A model generated the notes under the pieces. It did no database searches, was not told where the DNA came from, and saw only the letters and a list, made by a program, of their open reading frames with translations. From a bacterium (GTDB lineage Bacteria > Elusimicrobiota > Elusimicrobia > Elusimicrobiales > UBA9959): a stretch of 38,570 nucleotides of DNA. Shown here piece after piece: positions 23,840 through 31,559 of this stretch. The translations under genes were made by a program, and so were the position numbers. Each line of letters opens with the position of its first letter. Position 1 is the first letter of the stretch. Where the stretch lies: assembly GCA_021812825.1 (NCBI GenBank), contig JAKAMO010000013.1, positions 1-38,570 on the forward strand. The letters are read 5' to 3'.

Positions 23840-25437
23840 TGCTGGAACGAGTAGCCCCTCGCCTTGGCCTGTCTGCGGATGGAATCGATCATGGCCTTGT
23901 CGAGCGTATTGGAGGCGGAGGACTTCTTCTCCTCGGCGGCCAGGTAGGCGCGCCTTTCGGCCTGCAGCCGGTTTATCTCTTCCTTGATCTTGCGGCGCTC
24001 GGCCAGCTTGTCATCGATATACTTGGCGCGAGCCTTATCGTCCAGCTTGCGCAGTTCGGCGGGCAGCTTGTCAGCCTCCACCTCCTCCTTCTTCAGGGAG
24101 CCGCTTTCGATGGCCGAGACTACGTCCCAGGAGGCGTCAGCCCTGGCGGCGGAGGGCGCCGCGGCCTGGAAGGCCGCGCGCTCCGCCATCACCGCCTTGC
24201 CCGCGCCCCTGACCTCCGCCACGGCGGCTTTCTTGGACTCCAGCCGGTCCGCGCCCGAGGCCCCGTAGGCCACGTAGGTGTCGCTGAGCTGCGAGCTGAG
24301 CTGGGCTATCCTGTCGTCCTGCGGGGAGGCGATCTCGTAATTGACGGCGGACTGGTCTATATTGGTGTAGTCGCCGTCGGCTAGGTCCGCGCCGGTCTTC
24401 CACTGCTGGGCCAGTCCCTGCTGGCGGGAGCCGCAGTAGATGGTGTTGACGAAGATGCCCTTGGCCTTCGCCTCGGCCGCGGCTTCGGAGAAGCTGACGG
24501 GGCCCTGGGTGAAAGGCTCGTTGCCGGCTATGAAGATGGCCTTGTATACGTCGGTCTTGGGACTCCACTTGAGCCCCTCCACGGCGTCCTTGATCACCTG
24601 GCCGCAGTACTCCTCGCCGCCGTTGGTCCTGAGCGCGAACAGCGCGGAGGAGACCTTGTCGAGGTCCGCGGTGAACGGCGTTACCTGTCTGACCCAGCCG
24701 CTATCCCTGGAGAGCGTAGAATTGCCGTATTCGTACAGGGCTACCTCTATGGAAGGCCTTGAGCCGCTCTTCTCCGCAGTTACCAGCTCGTTGACTATCT
24801 TCCAGAGCTGGGTGCGGGCCTGGTTTATCAGCCCGTCCATGGAATTGGAGGTGTCCAGCAGCACCGCCACCTGCACCAGCGGCTTGGCGCCGAAATCCTT
24901 CGGCGGCGTGACGGGCGAGTCGCCCCAGGTGCGGCTGATGGCGGCGGATGCCGCCGCCAGTATCTTCCCGGTCTCGGTGTCGACGGCGCGCGCGTTGACC
25001 TCGGCGCGTCCGTCCTTGAGGTCGTTGAGGGTGCCCAGTACCAGCGCGTCGGCGCCCAGCGTCCTGCCGAGCTTCTTCACGGAATCGTCGTCGATGGCCC
25101 CGGAGGCCTGGAGCTTCAGTTCCGCCAGGACCTTGGTGAGGAGGGCCCGCTCTATAAGGGTCAGGTCCTTGTACTGCGCCAGCTCCGTGGTAAGGCGCTC
25201 CTGCACCACCGCCGGGCCCGCCGAGACCCCGCCTCCGCCGGCGTAAGGGAACTCGAGCACGGCCAGCTTCATGCCCTTGTTCTTCTTCAGCCCCTTGAAA
25301 AGGGATTTGGCCAGGCTCGACAGCTCCTCGGAGGGGGCCGACTTCAGGGCCGGGGCCTCCGCTCCAGCCGCCGGCGCCGCTGCCTGCGAAACGGCCGGCG
25401 ACAGCGCGAACGTTATGCTGAAAAATATCTGTTTCAT
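23836..25437 (-). CDS. Exported CsgG/FlgO-like domain fused to a VWA domain
   Basis: A 533-aa protein with signal peptide MKQIFFSITFALSPAVSQA. Residues about 55-165 look like the FlgO/CsgG-type fold (KLAVLEFPYAGGG, LTTELAQYKDLTLIERALLTKVLAELKLQ, LGADALVLGTLNDL, EVNARAVDTETGKILAA). A von Willebrand A domain follows at about 187-380: VAVLLDTSNSM has the MIDAS motif DxSxS starting at D195, with VALYEYGNST and AIFIAGNEPFTQG after it. The C-terminal ~150 residues are charged helices (KARAKYIDDKLAERRKIKEE), likely coiled coil. First gene of an operon with GH3 and lepB (GTGA overlap). A metal-dependent adhesion or assembly role at the envelope is inferred from the domains only. Confidence 0.85.
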   Translation of the reverse strand: MKQIFFSITFALSPAVSQAAAPAAGAEAPALKSAPSEELSSLAKSLFKGLKKNKGMKLAVLEFPYAGGGGVSAGPAVVQERLTTELAQYKDLTLIERALLTKVLAELKLQASGAIDDDSVKKLGRTLGADALVLGTLNDLKDGRAEVNARAVDTETGKILAAASAAISRTWGDSPVTPPKDFGAKPLVQVAVLLDTSNSMDGLINQARTQLWKIVNELVTAEKSGSRPSIEVALYEYGNSTLSRDSGWVRQVTPFTADLDKVSSALFALRTNGGEEYCGQVIKDAVEGLKWSPKTDVYKAIFIAGNEPFTQGPVSFSEAAAEAKAKGIFVNTIYCGSRQQGLAQQWKTGADLADGDYTNIDQSAVNYEIASPQDDRIAQLSSQLSDTYVAYGASGADRLESKKAAVAEVRGAGKAVMAERAAFQAAAPSAARADASWDVVSAIESGSLKKEEVEADKLPAELRKLDDKARAKYIDDKLAERRKIKEEINRLQAERRAYLAAEEKKSSASNTLDKAMIDSIRRQAKARGYSFQQ

Positions 25438-25459
25438 GGGGGTGCCCCTTTTACGCCTT

Positions 25460-25487
25460 GTTATCCTACGGCGATTCTAGAATACAA
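25460..25487 (-). promoter_or_regulatory. Candidate promoter of the VWA-GH3-lepB operon
   Basis: On the minus strand TTGTAT (25487-25482), a 16-nt spacer, then GATAAC (25465-25460) would give a leader of about 16-18 nt containing AGGGG before the ATG at 25437. This is the best -35/-10 pair I can see in the window, still imperfect. Confidence 0.35.
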
Positions 25488-25548
25488 AATAATTGCTCTC
25501 CGCGGAACCGCGCCTGGCGGTCTTATTGAAATGCACCGGCAAATAAGG

Positions 25549-25554
25549 TATTTT
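25549..25554 (+). promoter_or_regulatory. -10-like TATTTT, 7 nt before the apbE ATG
   Basis: TATTTT, TAGGGAT, ATG (plus strand). This predicts a message starting at or one base before the start codon. The AGGGA right next to the ATG is too close to act as a normal ribosome site. Confidence 0.4.
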
Positions 25555-25561
25555 TAGGGAT

Positions 25562-26593
25562 ATGACGGCGAATACCGCCCTGACGAGAGCCTTGCGCCTG
25601 TTCCTTCCCGCCGCGCTGATCCTGGCGGCCGCCGCCTGCGGAAAGCGGCCGGACGAGGTCTACCTTCAGAAGGCCTTCATCATGGGCGTCCCGGCCCAGG
25701 TGAAGGTGTACGGCGCCGACGAGGCTTCGGGCAAGGAGATCGCGGACTCCGTTTTCAAGGAATGGGAACGGATCTCCGGGGATTTCAGCTATACCGACCC
25801 ATACAGCATGACGTCGGTGGTGAACAAGAAGGCCTTCGGCGACTGGGTGAAGGTCAACTACGAGTTCCTGTCCCTGCTGCGCCTTTCGCTTGACTACTAT
25901 AAGCTGACCGACGGCGCTTTCGACATCACCTTCGCCCCGCTCTGGCCCATCTGGCAGCAGGCCGCCTCCACCAAGAAGATGCCCTCCAGGGAGGAGATCG
26001 CGAAGGCGCTGGCCAACATGGGCTCCGGCTACGTGCAGGTGGACGAGACCCGGAAAATGGTGCGCTTCTCCAGGCCGGTGCAGATAAACCTGGGGGGGAT
26101 ACTGCGCGGCTACTGTGTCGTCCGGGCGGCCAGGATGCTGCGGGAGATGAACCCTCCCTACCCGGTGGAGCTGTGGCTGGGCAGCAACATGCTGGCCTAC
26201 GGCAAGCGGGACTGGGAGTACCCGGTCACGGACCCGTTCGACGCGGACAAGACCTTCGGCAAGTTCAAGTTCAGCCAGGGGGTGATGCTCTCTTCTTCGG
26301 GGCGCGAGCATTTCGTGCAGATAGAGGGGAAGCTGTATTCCCACATCCTCGACCTCAAGACAGGCTATCCGCTGCCGGACTTCTCCAGCCTGGTGGTGTA
26401 TTTCCCGCGGCTGGAGAGCGAGAACTACATGTCCTCCGCCATGCTGGCCGTGATGGGCAGGCAGAAGGCCTTCTCGCTGCTCTCCAGGATGAAGGGTACC
26501 GCCGCGGTATGGATAGACGGCTCCGGGAAGGAGACCGTGCTGACCAACCCCGACAGCGGCGCGGTGTGGGAGAAGACCCGCAAGCTCTTCTGA
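25562..26593 (+). CDS. apbE: ApbE-family (FAD:protein FMN transferase-like) lipoprotein, atypical
   Basis: A 343-aa lipoprotein: the signal LFLPAALILAAAACGK has a lipobox with AAC. ApbE proteins use FAD to attach FMN to threonine in exported proteins (NqrB/C, RnfG). Family landmarks are present: GDFSYTDPYSMTSVVN, LTDGAFDITFAPL, VQINLGGILRGY, SSGREHFVQIEGKLYSHILD and DLKTGYPL. Several usual residues differ. The common DLGGIAKGY...D reads NLGGILRGYCVV (D to N, K to R, second D lost), and the C-terminal metal-binding ADAxxTA segment reads YMSSAMLAVMG (D to Y, T to A). It may be a divergent transferase or a non-catalytic FAD binder. No Nqr/Rnf gene is nearby. It ends at a shared strong terminator. 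Confidence 0.85.
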   Translation: MTANTALTRALRLFLPAALILAAAACGKRPDEVYLQKAFIMGVPAQVKVYGADEASGKEIADSVFKEWERISGDFSYTDPYSMTSVVNKKAFGDWVKVNYEFLSLLRLSLDYYKLTDGAFDITFAPLWPIWQQAASTKKMPSREEIAKALANMGSGYVQVDETRKMVRFSRPVQINLGGILRGYCVVRAARMLREMNPPYPVELWLGSNMLAYGKRDWEYPVTDPFDADKTFGKFKFSQGVMLSSSGREHFVQIEGKLYSHILDLKTGYPLPDFSSLVVYFPRLESENYMSSAMLAVMGRQKAFSLLSRMKGTAAVWIDGSGKETVLTNPDSGAVWEKTRKLF

Positions 26594-26610
26594 ACTTCCG
26601 CATCGGAACG

Positions 26611-26641
26611 AAAAAAGCCGGGGTTCTCCCCGGCTTTTTTT
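26611..26641. terminator. Bidirectional terminator between apbE and the asparaginase gene
   Basis: A perfect 7-bp GC stem (GCCGGGG / CCCCGGC) with loop TTCT, extended by A6 on one side and T7 on the other, works in both directions for these convergent genes. Confidence 0.95.
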
Positions 26642-26657
26642 CATGTCCTGACCCCGG

Positions 26658-27146
26658 CTAGCGCGCCTCTTCGAACTCGCCCTTGGCCCGGTTCTTTCTG
26701 ACGTTGTACCAGTTGAAATAACGCCCGTTCATCGCGATGTAGACCCCGTAAGGGAGGGTCTGCGCGAAGGAAAGGGCCGAGCCCAGGTTGAAGAGCCCGT
26801 CGGAAGAGCCGAACTTGTACGGGACCATCGCCCCGGTGAGGACCACGGTCTTGTTCTTTACCGCCGGGCCGAGGACAGCCGCCGTACGCGGCATCGTGTC
26901 GGTGCCGTGGGTGATGACGATGTGGTTCTCTTTCGCCGCGAGGCAGGCGGCCAGTATCCTGCGCCTGTGCGCGTCGGTCATGTTGAGGCTGTCTATCATC
27001 ATCAGCTCTTTCACCGCGACCTTCACGCGCGAGCGGCCAAGGGCCAGCATCTCGTGCAGGTGCGTCTTGCGGAAGAAGAGCTGCCCGTCGAGTTCGTTGT
27101 ATTCCTTGTCGAAAGTGCCGCCGGTAACGAGCAGTTTTATCGTCAT
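26658..27146 (-). CDS. Single-domain asparaginase-family protein
   Basis: A 162-aa protein matching only the N-terminal domain of L-asparaginase I/II (about 330 aa). Catalytic residues are all present: VTGGTFDKEY (T11, Y16), ITHGTDTM (T82, D83) and KTVVLTGAM (K99). The C-terminal domain, which completes the substrate pocket across the dimer in ordinary asparaginases, is absent. The protein ends cleanly after RKNRAKGEFEEAR, just before a strong terminator, so this is not an assembly cut. Similar short proteins exist in other bacteria as far as I recall; activity on asparagine is uncertain. It follows the M18 peptidase gene by 45 nt, and its start lies next to a stable hairpin with no Shine-Dalgarno. 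Confidence 0.88.
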   Translation of the reverse strand: MTIKLLVTGGTFDKEYNELDGQLFFRKTHLHEMLALGRSRVKVAVKELMMIDSLNMTDAHRRRILAACLAAKENHIVITHGTDTMPRTAAVLGPAVKNKTVVLTGAMVPYKFGSSDGLFNLGSALSFAQTLPYGVYIAMNGRYFNWYNVRKNRAKGEFEEAR

Positions 27147-27155
27147 GGTGGGGAC

Positions 27156-27183
27156 GGCGGCGCGTCCGCTGTGGCGCGCCGCC
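27156..27183 (-). other. Hairpin directly upstream of the asparaginase start
   Basis: A perfect 9-bp stem (GGCGGCGCG / CGCGCCGCC) with a 10-nt loop fills the gap between the M18 gene stop and the asparaginase ATG, ending 9 nt before the ATG. It has no T-tract. It may limit translation of the asparaginase gene, which lacks a ribosome site, or protect the upstream mRNA from exonucleases. Confidence 0.4.
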
Positions 27184-27191
27184 CCGGTTCC

Positions 27192-28634
27192 TTATTTCCT
27201 GGCGTCCTTCATGAAGGCCAGGTAGCCCTTGTAGGCCATGTAGATGTCCAGCTTGCCCGCCAGCTCCATCGGCGCGTGCATCGAGAAGAGGCCGACGCCG
27301 CAGTCCACGACCTGCATGCCGTAGCGCGCCATGAACTGCGCTATCGTGCCGCCGCCGCCCTGGTCCACCTTTCCCAGCTCGCCGGTCTGCCAGACCACGC
27401 CGTTGCGGTCGAAGATGCGGCGGATATGGGCCATGAACTCGGCGCTGGCGTCAGAGGAGCCGCTCTTGCCGCGCGAGCCGGTGAACTTGGTGACGCAGAC
27501 GCCGTGGTTGACGAACGCCGTGTTGCGGCGCTCGTTGACCGACGGGAACATCGGGTCGAACAGCCCGTTGACGTCGGCGGACAGCATCCAGGAGTTGTGC
27601 AGGGCCCGCTTGAGCGCGAGCTCGCTGTAGGAGTCGGAGGTCAGGTTCAGCAGCTCGGCCGAGGAGTTCTCGAAGAGGAACGAGGCCATGCCGGTGGCGC
27701 CGACGGAACCTATCTCCTCCTTGTCGCAGAGCAGCACGCAGGCGGTGTATTCCGGCACGCCCTTCAGGTCCAGCAGGGCCTTGAGCCCCGCGTAGGCGCA
27801 GACGCGGTCGTCGTGGCCGTAGGCCAGCACCATCGAGCGGTCGAGGCCCGCCTCGCGCGGCTTTGCGGCGGGGACTATCTCCAGCTCGGCCGAAAGGAAG
27901 TCCTCCTCGGTGATGCCGTACTTCTTGTTCAGGAGCGAGAGGATGTTATGCTTGATCTTCTCCTTCTTGTCCTTCTCGGAAGCGGGGATCGAGCCGGCCA
28001 CCACGTCCAGGTTCTCTCCGGGTATGGCCTCTCCGATGGTCTTCTTGTACTGGTCGGCCGCGAGGTGCGGCAGCAGGTCGGTGATGCAGAGCACCGGCTC
28101 GGAGGGGTCCTCGCCTATGCAGACCTTCACCTTCTTGCCGTCGGGCTTTACCACCACGCCGTGCAGCGCAAGGGGGATGGTGACCCACTGGTACTTCTTG
28201 ATGCCGCCGTAGTAATGAGTGTCCAGCAGGGCCAGCCCGTCCTTCTCGTAAAGGGGGTTCTGCTTGAGGTCTATGCGGGGGGAATCCGTGTGGCCGCCCA
28301 CGATGTGCATGCCGGCCTCGAGCGGCTTCTTGCCGACAACCACCGCCATCAGCGTCTTGCCCTCGCTGGAGCGGTAGACCCGGTCCCCGGGGACCAGGCG
28401 GGTGCCGTCCTTCTCGAGCTGCTTCATGTTCCTGAAGCCTGCGGCCTCGAGCAGCAGGACGGCCTCGTCGTGGGCCTCGCGTTCGGTCTTGGCCTTGGTG
28501 ATGAACTCGATATAGGCCCGGTTCACTTCCTCGCAATGCTTCAGCTCGGCCGGGGAGATCTTCTCGTAGCCGTTCTTCGGGGCGTAGGTGAGGTGGGAAG
28601 CCTTAGCGGCTGGTTTCCTGGCGGTTTTTTTCAT
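27192..28634 (-). CDS. M18-family aspartyl-type aminopeptidase
   Basis: A 480-aa cytosolic dizinc metallopeptidase that removes N-terminal residues from peptides. Metal and catalytic motifs in order are VGGHTDSPRIDLK (H115, catalytic D117), YGHDDRVC (bridging Asp), CDKEEIGSVGATG (Glu-Glu), LSADVNGLFDP (Asp) and FSMHAPMEL (final His), all expected for M18. PVSL-type signal sequences are absent. The start is ATG 28634 (MKKTARKPAAKASHL) with GGAGG 9 nt upstream; a longer frame to 28679 is less likely. First gene of a two-gene unit with the small asparaginase, consistent with peptide and amino acid salvage. It diverges from the MFS transporter. Confidence 0.95.
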   Translation of the reverse strand: MKKTARKPAAKASHLTYAPKNGYEKISPAELKHCEEVNRAYIEFITKAKTEREAHDEAVLLLEAAGFRNMKQLEKDGTRLVPGDRVYRSSEGKTLMAVVVGKKPLEAGMHIVGGHTDSPRIDLKQNPLYEKDGLALLDTHYYGGIKKYQWVTIPLALHGVVVKPDGKKVKVCIGEDPSEPVLCITDLLPHLAADQYKKTIGEAIPGENLDVVAGSIPASEKDKKEKIKHNILSLLNKKYGITEEDFLSAELEIVPAAKPREAGLDRSMVLAYGHDDRVCAYAGLKALLDLKGVPEYTACVLLCDKEEIGSVGATGMASFLFENSSAELLNLTSDSYSELALKRALHNSWMLSADVNGLFDPMFPSVNERRNTAFVNHGVCVTKFTGSRGKSGSSDASAEFMAHIRRIFDRNGVVWQTGELGKVDQGGGGTIAQFMARYGMQVVDCGVGLFSMHAPMELAGKLDIYMAYKGYLAFMKDARK

Positions 28635-28716
28635 TTTAGGGTCCTCCGGAAAATGGTCTGGGCGACCTGCGTCGGCCAATTACATATTACCATTTTGCTA
28701 TCATTTATACCCGGCC

Positions 28717-29925
28717 ATGAACGACGCGAAATACGCCCGCAGGGTATTGGTGCTGATCTTCGCCCTCAGCCTGTTCAACTATATCGACAGGCAGGTGCTG
28801 TACGCCGTCTTCCCGCTGATAAAGACCGACCTCCGCTTAAGCGACGCGCAGCTCGGCTTTCTGGCTTCGTCTTTCATGATAGTGTACATGTGCGTGGCCC
28901 CTTTCGTGGGCTACCTGGGCGACAGGCTTCGCCGCCCGGCCATCATAGGCCTCAGTGCCGTCTTCTGGAGCGTCTCCACCCTTTTCAGCGGCCTCGTGAA
29001 GAACTACGCCCAACTGGCCGTGACGCGCTCGGCCGTGGGCGTCGGCGAGGCCGGCTACGGTACCGTCTCCCCGTCCTTCCTGGCCGAATGGTTCCCGCCG
29101 GCCCGCAGGGCCAGGATCATGGCGCTGTACGCGCTGGCCATCCCGGCGGGCAGCGCGGTCGGCTATCTGCTGGGAGGATACCTCGGCCAGCGTTTCGGCT
29201 GGCGGGAGGCCTTCTACATCGTCGCCGTACCGGGCCTCCTGCTGGGGCTGGCCTCGCTGACGCTGAAGGAAACGCACGAAAAGACATCGCGGGCGGAGCA
29301 TGTCCCGCTTTCCGGCTATAAAGCGCTGTTCACCAACCGGACCTTCATGCTCGTCTGCCTGGCGCAGTCCATAGGCACGTTCACCGTGGGAGGCCTGGCC
29401 GCCTGGATGCCTTCCTACTTCGTGAGGACCTTCGGGGTCTCAGTGGCGAGGGCCGGGTTCCTGTTCGGGGCCGTGACCGTGGCGGCGGGCGTCGCCGGCA
29501 ATTTCGCCGGCGGCTGGGCCGCGGACTGGCTGCGCTCCCGTACCCGGCGCGCCTATTTCGTGGTCGGTTACGCCAGCTTTTTCCTGAGCGTGCCTTTCGG
29601 CGCGGCTTCCATACTTGCCGGGAACCTGAGCGCGTGCCTGGCGCTGATGTTCTTCGCCGAATTCTTCATCTTCGCCTATTCCGGCCCGTACCACGCCGCC
29701 ATCGTTGAGACGGTGCCGTCCGGCATGCGCTCTATGGCCTTTGCCGTGGACATTTTCATAATCCACGCGCTCGGCGACGCCGTGTCACCGTTCCTGCTGG
29801 GTCTGGTCTCGGACGCGGCCGGGCTGCCGTTCGCTATCTTCCTCGCCATACTTTATCTGATGCTGGGCGGCGTGGTCTCCATAGCCGCCGGCGAAGCTTA
29901 CAAAAAGGACTTCAACGACAAATGA
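28717..29925 (+). CDS. MFS transporter, Spinster-like
   Basis: A 402-aa inner-membrane secondary transporter with 12 predicted hydrophobic segments. The N-terminal NYIDRQVLYAVFPLIKTDL and LSDAQLGFLASSFMIVYM are typical of the Spinster-type MFS group; the loop 2-3 motif is GYLGDRLRRP, and AVGVGEAGYGTVSPSF and GWREAFYIVAVPGLLLG also match. Substrate is unknown (relatives move lipids, sugars or organic acids). The start is ATG 28717, since upstream in-frame codons overlap the divergent M18 gene. No Shine-Dalgarno is present; TATCAT ends 12 nt upstream, so the leader would be about 6 nt or absent. The stop overlaps the next gene by 4 nt (ATGA). Confidence 0.92.
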   Translation: MNDAKYARRVLVLIFALSLFNYIDRQVLYAVFPLIKTDLRLSDAQLGFLASSFMIVYMCVAPFVGYLGDRLRRPAIIGLSAVFWSVSTLFSGLVKNYAQLAVTRSAVGVGEAGYGTVSPSFLAEWFPPARRARIMALYALAIPAGSAVGYLLGGYLGQRFGWREAFYIVAVPGLLLGLASLTLKETHEKTSRAEHVPLSGYKALFTNRTFMLVCLAQSIGTFTVGGLAAWMPSYFVRTFGVSVARAGFLFGAVTVAAGVAGNFAGGWAADWLRSRTRRAYFVVGYASFFLSVPFGAASILAGNLSACLALMFFAEFFIFAYSGPYHAAIVETVPSGMRSMAFAVDIFIIHALGDAVSPFLLGLVSDAAGLPFAIFLAILYLMLGGVVSIAAGEAYKKDFNDK

Positions 29926-30572
29926 AACCAGAAGATATAGAGGTGCTGAAGGAGACCCCTGAGCTGCTGGTGGTGAACAAACCGTCAGGGGTGCTTACTA
30001 TGCCGGCCAGGGGCGACCTCGCCAGGGCCAAGCACCTTGTCGGCCTCCTGCACCAGCGCTTCGGCCGGGTCTACGTGACCCACCGGCTGGACAAGGACGC
30101 CAGCTGCCTTAGCATCTTCGCCCGTACCCCCGAGGCGCACAAGTACTACTCCGGCCTGTTCGAGACCAGGGCCGTGGAGAAGACTTACCTGGTCGCCGTG
30201 GAGGGCCAGGTGCGCGAGAAGAAGGGCGAGATAGACAAGCCGCTCAAGCAGCGCGGCTCCGGGCGCATGTCGGTCGCCTTCGACGGAAAAGCTTCCCTTA
30301 CCCGCTACTCGGTGCTCGAGAAGCACAAGAAGGCCACCGTGCTGGAAGTCTCCATCGTGACCGGGCGCCGGCACCAGATAAGGGCGCACCTCTACTCCAT
30401 CGGACATCCCGTGATCGGCGACTCCATGTACGGCGACGCCGCGAAGCAGGCGGCGTATCCAAGGCTGATGCTGCATTCCTGGAAGCTGAGGTTCAAGGAC
30501 ACCGAGGGCCGCCAGCTCTCCTTCGAGGCGGACCCGCCGGCGGATTTCCTGGGCGTGCTCAAGGTGCTATAA
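29922..30572 (+). CDS. RluA-family pseudouridine synthase
   Basis: Makes pseudouridine in rRNA or tRNA. 216 aa, without an S4 domain, so closer to RluA/TruC than to RluC/RluD. Motifs: LLVVNKPSGVLTMPARG (15-31), VTHRLDKDASCLSIFAR (52-68) with catalytic D57, and TGRRHQIRAHLYSIGHPVIGD. The usual HRLDxxTSG reads HRLDKDASC, a mild change. It starts within the MFS stop (ATGA), so translation is coupled to the transporter, an odd pairing. It is followed by a clear terminator. Confidence 0.93.
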   Translation: MKPEDIEVLKETPELLVVNKPSGVLTMPARGDLARAKHLVGLLHQRFGRVYVTHRLDKDASCLSIFARTPEAHKYYSGLFETRAVEKTYLVAVEGQVREKKGEIDKPLKQRGSGRMSVAFDGKASLTRYSVLEKHKKATVLEVSIVTGRRHQIRAHLYSIGHPVIGDSMYGDAAKQAAYPRLMLHSWKLRFKDTEGRQLSFEADPPADFLGVLKVL

Positions 30573-30600
30573 TAGCCCTGTAGCGGAGCTGCTTCCCTGT

Positions 30601-30630
30601 AAGGCATCCTGCAAGGATGCCTTTTGCTTT
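30601..30630 (+). terminator. Terminator of the MFS-RluA unit
   Basis: A perfect 10-bp stem (AAGGCATCCT / AGGATGCCTT) with loop GCA is followed by TTTGCTTT, 29 nt past the stop. Confidence 0.88.
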
Positions 30631-30699
30631 GGCGCCCGGCACGCTGAAACTTCGACCCGCCGGCCGCATCTAAATAGGAAGGGAAAAAGGAGAGACCAT

Positions 30700-31341
30700 A
30701 TGGGATTCATGGACCAGCAGACCGCGGACGAGGTGCGCAAGAGGCTTGCGGAGCTGGCGGGCGCGGTCAAGATAGTGTTCTTCAAGGAGAACCTGATGTG
30801 CCAGACCTGCGCTCCGGCCGAGGAGTTCTACAAGGAAGTATCCGGCCTTTCCGATAAGGTCGTATTCGAAGTCCATAACCGCGTCACCGACGCGGAGAAG
30901 GCCTCCGCCTACGGCGTGCAGCTGACGCCTGCCGCGGTAATAGAGGGCCCCGCCGGCGCGCGCGTGCGGTTCTACGGCATCCCGGCCGGCTATGAGTTCG
31001 TCTCGCTGCTGGAGGCTCTGAAGAACTCGGCGGCGGCCGCCCAGGACCTGCAGCCGGAGACGGTGGCCGCCCTGGGCGCGGTGGCCAAGCCCGTGAACAT
31101 CAAGGTTTTCGTGACGCCCAGCTGCCCGTACTGCCCTTCGGCCGTGGTGATGGCGCATAAGTTCGCGCTGGTCTCTCCGAGCATTACCGCGGAGATGGTG
31201 GAAGCCTCGGAGTTCCCTGACCTGGCGGACAAGTACGGGGTGTCCGGGGTGCCCCAGATCGTAGTGAACGACAAGATAAGCCTGGTCGGGGCACAGCCGG
31301 AGCCGGCCATGCTGAAGGCCGTGCTGGAAGCGGCGGCCTAG
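30700..31341 (+). CDS. Two-thioredoxin-fold protein disulfide oxidoreductase (PDO-like)
   Basis: A 213-aa cytosolic (no signal) redox protein made of two tandem thioredoxin folds, as in archaeal/thermophile PDO or the N-terminal half of AhpF. The N-terminal unit has LMCQTCAPAEEFY (C34-x-x-C37) with cis-proline P77 in QLTPAAVIEG; the C-terminal unit has TPSCPYCPSA (C142-x-x-C145, glutaredoxin-like CPYC) with cis-proline P185 in GVPQIVVND. Both active sites are intact. It lacks the flavoprotein part of AhpF or TrxB. The start has AAGGAG 8 nt upstream. It is followed after 8 nt by a DUF2892 membrane protein. Confidence 0.9.
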   Translation: MGFMDQQTADEVRKRLAELAGAVKIVFFKENLMCQTCAPAEEFYKEVSGLSDKVVFEVHNRVTDAEKASAYGVQLTPAAVIEGPAGARVRFYGIPAGYEFVSLLEALKNSAAAAQDLQPETVAALGAVAKPVNIKVFVTPSCPYCPSAVVMAHKFALVSPSITAEMVEASEFPDLADKYGVSGVPQIVVNDKISLVGAQPEPAMLKAVLEAAA

Positions 31342-31349
31342 GAGGGGTT

Positions 31350-31556
31350 ATGTTCACCAAGAACGTGGGAAAGCCCGACAGGGTGATAAGGATAATCGTC
31401 GGAATAGCGCTGGGAATAGCGGCTTATCTGACCGGCGGCACGGCCGGCCTGATAATGGGGATAGCCGCCGCGGTGGCCCTGCTCACCGGCATACTGAGCT
31501 GGTGCGGACTTTATTCCCTGCTCGGCATCAATACCTGCCGGATAGACAAGCCGTAG
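31350..31556 (+). CDS. DUF2892 (YgaP-like) small membrane protein
   Basis: A 68-aa membrane protein with the DUF2892 signature: NVGKPDRVIRIIVGIALG at the N-terminus, two TM segments (about 12-28 and 32-50), and the C-terminal SWCGLYSLLGINTC with C52 and C62. In YgaP this domain is the membrane anchor of a rhodanese; here it is free-standing beside a dithiol oxidoreductase, which suggests a sulfur or redox link. GGAGG precedes the ATG. Its stop is only 3 nt from the convergent protease gene, with no terminator between them. Confidence 0.88.
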   Translation: MFTKNVGKPDRVIRIIVGIALGIAAYLTGGTAGLIMGIAAAVALLTGILSWCGLYSLLGINTCRIDKP

Positions 31557-31559
31557 GGA

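Noticed and set aside
30568..30573. Exact TATAAT over the stop codon of the RluA-type gene.
   Set aside because: It arises from Leu codon CTA plus the stop TAA, and any transcript would meet the terminator at 30601 within about 30 nt.
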